From Caldifarciminota bacterium (GTDB lineage: Bacteria; Hydrothermota; Hydrothermia; B15-G9): a DNA stretch of 7,690 nt. Every line of letters begins with the position of its first letter. The stretch's first letter is position 1. The DNA is taken from contig JAMOPK010000340.1 of assembly GCA_027064565.1 (NCBI GenBank), positions 1-7,690 on the forward strand, written 5' to 3'. The position numbers were made by a program, and so were the translations under genes. Below the pieces are notes generated by a model. It saw only the letters and a list, made by a program, of their open reading frames with translations. It was not told where the DNA came from and did not search any database. Positions 1 through 5,090 of this stretch are shown here, one piece after another.

Positions 1-242
1 GTCTTTATAGGCTCGAGCTTCTCATTTGACAGAAAATCTACGATTTTATCGTTTACCTTCTCATCCACCGCAACTTTGTATGTCGCCTCTTTGACCTTTT
101 GCTCGGATTTATACATGAGAAAAGCAAATCCGCCGGTCAGAAGCGGAATCGCAACGAGCGGAACAACTATCATGCTTATTGTTGTTCGTTTATCCCGAAT
201 GACATCCAGCAATTCCTTTCTGAGCAAAGTCTTCAACTGCAT
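1..242 (-). CDS. NatB-like ABC-2 type permease, N-terminal part (runs off the window)
   Basis: Partial gene. The first 80 codons are visible, reading leftward from the ATG at 242 and open to the window edge. The protein begins MQLKTLLRKELLDVIRDKRT, the cytoplasmic leader typical of NatB/ABC-2 export permeases (K-E-L ... R-D-K-R-T). A hydrophobic first membrane helix follows at about residues 22-44, containing the usual P-L-V-A-I-P pattern. The charged stretch after it (from about residue 45) should be the start of the large extracytoplasmic domain of this family. The start is supported by GGAGG at 249-253, six bases upstream, inside the end of the ATPase gene. The ATPase stop (244-246) lies one base before this ATG, so the two are almost certainly co-translated and form one exporter. 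Substrate unknown; NatAB of Bacillus exports sodium, but many relatives do not. Confidence 0.85.
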   Translation of the reverse strand, partial: MQLKTLLRKELLDVIRDKRTTISMIVVPLVAIPLLTGGFAFLMYKSEQKVKEATYKVAVDEKVNDKIVDFLSNEKLEPIK

Positions 243-243
243 T

Positions 244-987
244 TCATGCCTCCAGGAGCGAGAGGAAAACCTCTTTGAGCCTGTTTTTCCCGGTGGTTTT
301 CTTCAACTGGTCAATTGTGCCAGTAGCTTTTTCTCTGCCCTTATGAATAACAAAGATTCTGTCCGCAAGGTATTCAGCCTCTTCCATAATGTGAGTGGAA
401 AGCACTATGGCTTTTCCTTTTTCCCTTTCATCGAGGATAAACTGCTCGACAATCCTTGAGGATGGGACATCAAGTCCCTGAGTGGGTTCATCCAGAATGA
501 GCACATCAGGGTCATGGATAATCGTTCTTGCGATCGCCACTTTTTGTTTCATTCCAGTGGAAAGTTTTTCTATTTTGGTGTCTGCGAAATCCGTTATTCC
601 GATGGACTCAAAAAGTTGTTCCGTTCGATCCTTCAGGGTCTTTCTATCCATCCCTGCAAGCTCACCGAAAAATGTCACAACCTCCCTCGGCGTTAATCTG
701 TGGTAAAGCCCACCTTCGGCAGGCAGATAGCCGATCTTCTTTCTGACTTCCTGCGGGTTCTTGACCACATCGTAACCCATCACCTCAGCACGTCCACCTG
801 TCGGCCTCAGGATGGTGCTGAGTATCCTTAAGGTTGTAGTTTTACCAGCCCCATTCGGGCCGAGCAGGGCAAATATCTCACCGCCATGAACTTCAAAGGA
901 TATCCCGTCAACAGCTCTTACCATTCCCCTCTTCCTGTCCTTGAAAACTTTTCTCAGGGAATCGACTCTCACCCAGGGTGAACTCAC
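244..987 (-). CDS. NatA-like ABC transporter ATP-binding protein
   Basis: Cytoplasmic ATPase of an ABC exporter, 247 residues, full length for the family. Visible motifs: Walker A GPNGAGKTT (residues 43-51, Lys49), signature LSTGMKQK (142-149), Walker B VLILDEP (162-168, catalytic Glu167), D-loop GLD (171-173) and switch His199 in STH. The segment where the Q-loop Gln normally sits reads IGYLPAEGGLY (85-95). It lacks the usual Gln, as I recall for many NatA-type proteins, so this need not mean inactivity. The start is GTG at 987. It overlaps the stop of the upstream transporter gene as GTGA and is preceded by AAGGAGG at 994-1000 with a six-base spacer, which argues for translational coupling. 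The downstream gene is the NatB-like permease, its expected partner. The family is certain; the exported substrate is not visible. Confidence 0.95.
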   Translation of the reverse strand: MSSPWVRVDSLRKVFKDRKRGMVRAVDGISFEVHGGEIFALLGPNGAGKTTTLRILSTILRPTGGRAEVMGYDVVKNPQEVRKKIGYLPAEGGLYHRLTPREVVTFFGELAGMDRKTLKDRTEQLFESIGITDFADTKIEKLSTGMKQKVAIARTIIHDPDVLILDEPTQGLDVPSSRIVEQFILDEREKGKAIVLSTHIMEEAEYLADRIFVIHKGREKATGTIDQLKKTTGKNRLKEVFLSLLEA

Positions 988-2690
988 TTCCCTCCTCCTT
1001 GAGACGCTACCCTCTGGATCAACTTGCGTTTCTGGATAGCAACTCCCACTACGAGGGAATCAATGACCACATGGATCGGCACGAGCGACACTGGAAGGCC
1101 CAATTTTTTCGTTTGAACCTTAAGCACAATGTCTGCTCTGTCCTTGACAGCTTTTGCTGTGAAATTATCGGCCACAATCACTATTTTAGCGCCGATCTTG
1201 CGGGCATGGTCTATCATCAAATCCAGTGTTTTTTCGTGGAACACATAATCGGTTATGAACAGGACATCTTTTTTTCTCATGTTCCTGATAACAGAAAGAA
1301 GAGCCTCGGTGTTATGTGCCGGCACAGCAATCGATGGGACACCTGCGGATTTGAAATAAGAGGTGAGAATCTTTGAGAAATTCAAACCGACCGATTTTTC
1401 ACCCACAAAAATAACCCTGGCATTGGCCAGCAATTCAACAGCCTTCTGGAACTCCTCGTTGTCAAGAGATTCTTTAACCTTATCGATCAGGGCCTTCTCT
1501 TCTTCAAGGATCTTTTCCCAGTATCTTAAAATGCCCTCTTCCCGTTTTACCAGATACCCCTGTTCAAGCAGGAACTTAATCTTTTCGCTTACTACATCTT
1601 CAGGCAGGCCAGTTTCTTCAGCTAATCTATAAATGGAAGCTGAACCGAGCTGTTTGATAGCAAGAAGGATTTTCTTTGCGTCCGGATCTATGTCCAGCTT
1701 TTCAACCGCCAGGTGGACGGCTGCCTCTTCTTTCGTGGCTATGTAGAGCCCGATAACCATGAAAATCCCGCCTATAAAGACGCTTATGCTATGTTTCTCG
1801 TGGAAAAGTATCCACGCGAGGATTATGGATACAAGCGGGTCAAGGATCATCTGGATTATCACGGCGCGCTGGGCAATAACTTTACGGACTCCGTCCATAT
1901 TGAGATAAGTGCCCAATCCATTTATCCCAAATCCCATAAAAAGCGCCCAGAAAACGAGTTTGGCATTAAACATCTTTGGTGTCGGTGGCGAAGTAAACAG
2001 AAAAGGAATCGCAAACAGGACGCTGGCCACGGCCATGCTCCAGAATGAAACGGAAAGCGGCTCATAGGAACGTTTTAGCTTTCTGCCGCTCATGATGTAA
2101 AATGCGGCGAAAAAGCCCGCAGTTATGCCCATTAAATCTGAGAACAACATCTTTGTCGTAGAAACGTCCCTCTCAAACTTCACACTGGACAGAATCAAGA
2201 AGGCGATCCCAATAATAGTGAATATAACTGCATAAATTGTGTTTCTGTGCAATTCCTCCTCAAGGAATATCGGGCTGAGAACTGCAACGAATATGGGGGC
2301 AGCTATCAGCAGGATTGTGCCATGGGCAACACTAATCTTGATAGCCACCAAGAATGCGTAATACATTAGGGCATAACTGGCACCGTTCATGAGAAGCAGC
2401 CACTTGTCGCGATGGAGCTTCAGCAGATCTAACCGTTTCATAACAAGGATTAGAGCCAATAGTCCCAGCGCCCCAACAAACGTTCTTATAAAAGCTACCT
2501 GTAGCTCATTAAATCCTGCAAAAAAGAATATCTTGGCAATTATAGTCCCAAGGCCCCAAAATATTCCTACAAGATACAACTCAATTAACCCTACTATGCC
2601 GGATTTCTTTTCCCAAAAATATTTCAGCTTACCCCATAAAGTTTCCGGCATAGCAACCGTATTACTTGTATTTTGCGATTCTGTATTCAT
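984..2690 (-). CDS. EamA/DMT transporter fused to winged helix and SIS domain
   Basis: A 568-residue three-part protein, about twice the length of an ordinary EamA transporter. Residues about 33-318 form ten hydrophobic helices in two EamA repeats (WGLGTIIAKIFFFAG at 45-59; the second repeat starts near 186). Positive clusters at 85-96, 202-207 and 269-275 put the N- and C-termini in the cytoplasm. Residues about 333-391 read as a MarR/TrmB-like winged helix: helix-turn-helix IYRLAEETGLPEDVVSEKI (353-371), then the wing KREEGILRY. A charged helical linker (391-418) leads to a SIS-type alpha/beta domain at about 420-555, with ARVIFVGEKS (424-433), AHNTEA, KKDVLFIT (473-480), ARKIGAKIVIVAD and ADIVLKV. 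The start ATG has GGAG at 2699-2702, eight bases upstream. The gene lies 34 bp after gatA and overlaps the ATPase gene at its end. It is one uninterrupted frame, so not an assembly of separate genes. EamA proteins move metabolites, often amino acids or nucleosides. SIS domains bind sugar phosphates. The combined role (substrate-sensing transporter or tethered regulator) is inference. Confidence 0.9.
   Translation of the reverse strand: MNTESQNTSNTVAMPETLWGKLKYFWEKKSGIVGLIELYLVGIFWGLGTIIAKIFFFAGFNELQVAFIRTFVGALGLLALILVMKRLDLLKLHRDKWLLLMNGASYALMYYAFLVAIKISVAHGTILLIAAPIFVAVLSPIFLEEELHRNTIYAVIFTIIGIAFLILSSVKFERDVSTTKMLFSDLMGITAGFFAAFYIMSGRKLKRSYEPLSVSFWSMAVASVLFAIPFLFTSPPTPKMFNAKLVFWALFMGFGINGLGTYLNMDGVRKVIAQRAVIIQMILDPLVSIILAWILFHEKHSISVFIGGIFMVIGLYIATKEEAAVHLAVEKLDIDPDAKKILLAIKQLGSASIYRLAEETGLPEDVVSEKIKFLLEQGYLVKREEGILRYWEKILEEEKALIDKVKESLDNEEFQKAVELLANARVIFVGEKSVGLNFSKILTSYFKSAGVPSIAVPAHNTEALLSVIRNMRKKDVLFITDYVFHEKTLDLMIDHARKIGAKIVIVADNFTAKAVKDRADIVLKVQTKKLGLPVSLVPIHVVIDSLVVGVAIQKRKLIQRVASQGGGK
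991..1000 (-). promoter_or_regulatory. Strong ribosome binding site deciding the GTG start of the ABC ATPase
   Basis: Reading leftward, AAGGAGGAGG occupies 1000-991, inside the last codons of the transporter fusion. The AAGGAGG part (1000-994) stands six bases from the GTG at 987. This selects the GTG over the later in-frame GTG at 972 and over any upstream choice. It also codes for the Gly-Gly-Gly-Lys end of the fusion protein. Confidence 0.8.
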
Positions 2691-2724
2691 GACAATTGCT
2701 CCAGCCTTCTAAGCGATGTTCAGG

Positions 2725-4188
2725 CTAATTTCCTAAAATTTGCTCAAAGTTCTTCGCCGTTTTAAGGAGGAACGGATCGTCAAAGGGTCTGCCCATAACC
2801 TGCAACCCGATCGGTAAGCCGAGAGTCGAATCCACGCCGTTGGGCAGCGATATGGCTGGAATGCCGGTAAGGTTGGCCAGCACGGTGAATATGTCGGTGA
2901 GATAAATCGATATAGGATCCGAGAGCTTCTCGCCAAGCTTGAAAGGCAACATAGGGGACGTTGGCCCAACAATGACATCGACCTCTTTGAAGACCTCCTC
3001 AAAGTCCATCTTTATCAGCCTTCTAACCTTGGTTGCAGTCTCATAATAGGCCTCATAATAGCCGGAAGACAGGGCAAAAGTGCCAACAAGAATCCTTCTT
3101 TTGACCTCAATGCCAAACCCCTCGGTTCTTGTTTTCCGATACATGGTGTCGAGATCAGTTATCTCCTCGCCCTCGGCTCGGTAACCATATCTCACCCCAT
3201 CGTAGCGAGAAAGGTTGGAAGACGCCTCCGACATAGCTATCAGATAATAAGTCTCTATGGCGTAACGGGAATGGGGGAGCTTAACAGGGACAACCTTATG
3301 ACCATTTTTTTCCGCTTCTTTCAAAAATGCTTCGGTTCTCGTGAGAATACTTTTTGCAACGCCTTCTTCAACCATGAATTCCTCGGGGACCCCAATCCTT
3401 ACACGGAAATCCAATTTATCGAAGCCTGAAAGCATCTCCCGCCAGTCGGGCACCTGATACTCCCACGATGTAGAATCCATAGGATCAAAACCGCCCACCA
3501 CGGAGTAAAGGATAGCAGCGTCAGTGACGTCCTTTGTCAGAAATCCTATTTGATCGAGGGACGAGGCAAAGGCGATAAGCCCGTAGCGGGACACTGTCCC
3601 ATAGGTCGGCTTGAACCCCACAACTCCGCAGAATGCAGCCGGAAGTCTGACCGAGCCTCCGGTATCAGAGCCGAGGGCCGCAATGGCTTCGCCCGACGCA
3701 ACAGCAGCGGCCGATCCGCTGGAAGACCCACCGGGAACGTAGTCCGTGTTGACGGGGTTCCGTGTGGGGCCAAAATAGGAATATTCGCCGGTCGATCCCA
3801 TGGCAAACTCGTCCATGTTTGTCTTTCCGATTACTATTCCGCCGTTATCCAGTATCCTCCTGACGGCCGTGGCATCATAAGGAGGCTTGTAACCCAGCAA
3901 AATCCTTGAGCCACAGGTGGTTTCCATGTCTTTCGTCACGATGTTGTCCTTTATCCCCAGCGGGATGCCGTAGAGTGGAGGCAGGGTTTGGGGCATATGT
4001 TTTTCGAGTTCCAGCGCTCTCTCCAGAGCTTTTTCCTCAAAAAGGGAAATGTAGGCATTGAGTTCAGATTCTTTTCTCTCAATGACTTTCAAAACGTCTC
4101 TCACTACATCGGAGACCGATATCTCCTTTCTGTTCAATTTATGGTTAAGTTCGTGGATGGTCAATTGAGATAGTTCCATGCTTTTCAT
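2725..4188 (-). CDS. gatA: Glutamyl-tRNA(Gln)/aspartyl-tRNA(Asn) amidotransferase subunit A
   Basis: Catalytic amidase subunit of the GatCAB complex. It releases ammonia from glutamine for conversion of Glu-tRNA(Gln) or Asp-tRNA(Asn) in the cytoplasm. The 487 residues are normal family length. The amidase signature is complete: Lys80 in GIKDN, the cis-Ser at 155 in GGSSSGSA, and nucleophile Ser179 in SDTGGSVR, spaced as in known Ser-cisSer-Lys amidases. GatA-specific blocks are also present: SSNLSRYDGVRYGYR (323-337), EGFGIEVKRRI (356-366), and the GLPIGLQVMG end (457-466). The reading frame allows ATG at 4188 or at 4179. The second is preferred because it gives MELSQLTIHEL, the usual GatA N-terminus, and because 4188 sits inside a -10 box. 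Neither ATG has a Shine-Dalgarno. Stop TAG. gatB and gatC are not adjacent, although upstream gatC is common elsewhere. It appears to be the first gene of a unit with two downstream transport systems. Confidence 0.97.
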   Translation of the reverse strand: MKSMELSQLTIHELNHKLNRKEISVSDVVRDVLKVIERKESELNAYISLFEEKALERALELEKHMPQTLPPLYGIPLGIKDNIVTKDMETTCGSRILLGYKPPYDATAVRRILDNGGIVIGKTNMDEFAMGSTGEYSYFGPTRNPVNTDYVPGGSSSGSAAAVASGEAIAALGSDTGGSVRLPAAFCGVVGFKPTYGTVSRYGLIAFASSLDQIGFLTKDVTDAAILYSVVGGFDPMDSTSWEYQVPDWREMLSGFDKLDFRVRIGVPEEFMVEEGVAKSILTRTEAFLKEAEKNGHKVVPVKLPHSRYAIETYYLIAMSEASSNLSRYDGVRYGYRAEGEEITDLDTMYRKTRTEGFGIEVKRRILVGTFALSSGYYEAYYETATKVRRLIKMDFEEVFKEVDVIVGPTSPMLPFKLGEKLSDPISIYLTDIFTVLANLTGIPAISLPNGVDSTLGLPIGLQVMGRPFDDPFLLKTAKNFEQILGN

Positions 4189-4216
4189 TATAGAACAAGC
4201 ATTAAGTTCAGGTCAA
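4187..4216 (-). promoter_or_regulatory. Candidate promoter of the gatA operon, possibly leaderless
   Basis: Reading leftward, the -35 box is TTGACC (4211-4216), the spacer is 18 bp (4193-4210), and the -10 box is a perfect TATAAT (4187-4192). The -10 box includes the first two bases of the upstream ATG at 4188, so that ATG could hardly be on the transcript. A start six to eight bases downstream falls at about 4179-4181, next to or on the ATG at 4179. No Shine-Dalgarno precedes either ATG. A leaderless gatA message is therefore likely if this promoter is used. Assignment is by consensus match only. Confidence 0.6.
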
Positions 4217-4244
4217 TTTTTCAAGGGTTTACTGGACAATTTTT
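4211..4244. repeat. Direct repeat GGWCAATTTTT in the divergent promoter region
   Basis: Two copies, GGTCAATTTTT at 4211-4221 and GGACAATTTTT at 4234-4244, match at 10 of 11 bases and start 23 bp apart, close to two helical turns. The first copy covers the -35 box of the leftward promoter. The second lies in the spacer of the rightward promoter. This could be an operator for a shared regulator, or a chance product of AT-rich promoter sequence. Confidence 0.4.
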
Positions 4245-4256
4245 ATGTGCTATCAT
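4228..4256 (+). promoter_or_regulatory. Candidate promoter of the MalG-like permease gene
   Basis: -35 box TTTACT (4228-4233, four of six consensus matches), a 17-bp spacer, and -10 box TATCAT (4251-4256, five of six). Transcription would start near 4263, giving a leader of about 19 bases that still contains the GGAGG at 4271-4275, six bases before the ATG. The -35 boxes of this and the leftward gatA promoter stand back to back, 11 bp apart. Confidence 0.5.
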
Positions 4257-4281
4257 TGCCATATCCTTACGGAGGCGCTCT

Positions 4282-5085
4282 ATGAGGAAGTTCTGGATAT
4301 ACTTCGGAGTCACAGTTGTCCTTCTGATAGCCCTTTCGCCGTTCTTCTGGATGGTAGTAACGGCCTTCAAGCCTGAGCCTGAAGCACTGACCCTCAGGCT
4401 ATTGCCTCGACATCCCACCCTATCCAATTTCAAAGATGTGCTCCTGAGGTATAACTTTGTCCGATATTTCAAAAACAGCCTGATCATAGCCACCGTGTCG
4501 GCTCTCGTATCAACCCTTTTTGCCGCAATGGCCGCCTATGCGTTCGCCAAAAAGGAGTTCTTCGGGAAAAAGGTCCTTTTCGGTCTGTTCCTCTCTTCGA
4601 TGATGGTTCCGGGGTTGCTTTACGTTGTCCCACAGTTCGTCATTGTGTTTTCTCTGGGATGGATCAACTCCTACAAAGGGATGATAATTCCGCATCTGGC
4701 AAACGTTTTCGGGCTGTTCATGCTGGTGCAGTTCATGAAAAGCCTGCCGGACGAACTCATCGAGGCAGCCAAAATGGACGGCGCTTCGGAATGGTCGATA
4801 TTCTTAAAAATTGTTGTCCCGCTGACCGCACCGGCAATAGCGACTGTTATGCTGTTGAACTTCCAGTTCCACTGGAACAACTTTCTGTGGCAGCTCCTTG
4901 TGGCGCAGGATGAATCTCTCTACACGCTGCCTGTCGGACTCGCGATGTTCAAATCAGCGCATGAAGAGGCGTTTGCCCTCAAAATGGCGGCGTCAACGAT
5001 CGCCGTTCTGCCGATCGTGGTCCTGTTTCTGTTAGCTCAGCGCTACTTCATCGAAGGCATCACGCATGGTGCCGTGAAGGGGTGA
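4282..5085 (+). CDS. MalG-type carbohydrate ABC transporter permease
   Basis: One of the two inner-membrane permease subunits of a CUT1-type sugar ABC importer; 267 residues, the usual size for MalG-like proteins. The N-terminus (first helix about residues 8-28, ending SPFFWMVVTAFKP) is typical of the family. Further helices lie at about 66-88, 98-125, 135-152, 181-204 and 238-254. The cytoplasmic EAA loop, which docks on the ATPase, is intact: EAAKMDGASEWSIFLKIVVP (161-180). The C-terminus QRYFIEGITHGAVKG is also typical. The ATG at 4282 is supported by GGAGG with a six-base spacer. No MalF-like permease, binding protein or ATPase gene accompanies it, so its partners must be encoded elsewhere. 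The upstream neighbour is the divergent gatA; downstream, its stop lies 5 bp from the stop of the convergent PorZ-like gene. Substrate unknown; the nearby alpha-mannosidase tail suggests a sugar context but does not prove it. Confidence 0.93.
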   Translation: MRKFWIYFGVTVVLLIALSPFFWMVVTAFKPEPEALTLRLLPRHPTLSNFKDVLLRYNFVRYFKNSLIIATVSALVSTLFAAMAAYAFAKKEFFGKKVLFGLFLSSMMVPGLLYVVPQFVIVFSLGWINSYKGMIIPHLANVFGLFMLVQFMKSLPDELIEAAKMDGASEWSIFLKIVVPLTAPAIATVMLLNFQFHWNNFLWQLLVAQDESLYTLPVGLAMFKSAHEEAFALKMAASTIAVLPIVVLFLLAQRYFIEGITHGAVKG

Positions 5086-5090
5086 ACGGC

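Noticed and set aside
244..247. ATG at 247 overlapping the ATPase stop as ATGA, as a start for the ABC permease.
   Set aside because: That frame stops after four codons. The ATG at 242 has the ribosome site at proper spacing and gives the family N-terminus.
76..459. A 127-codon plus-strand open frame across the ABC permease/ATPase junction.
   Set aside because: Both genes on the opposite strand have unmistakable family motifs in this stretch, and the plus-strand product has none.
1518..1694. The possibility that the winged helix and SIS domain are a separate gene joined by a sequencing frameshift.
   Set aside because: The frame is continuous through the linker with no stop, no internal ribosome site or start was seen at the boundary, and the linker has normal coding character.
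3546..3909. Overlapping open frames on both strands within the middle of gatA.
   Set aside because: They lie inside the conserved amidase signature region of gatA and have low-complexity Arg/Ser/Pro-rich products typical of out-of-frame reading.
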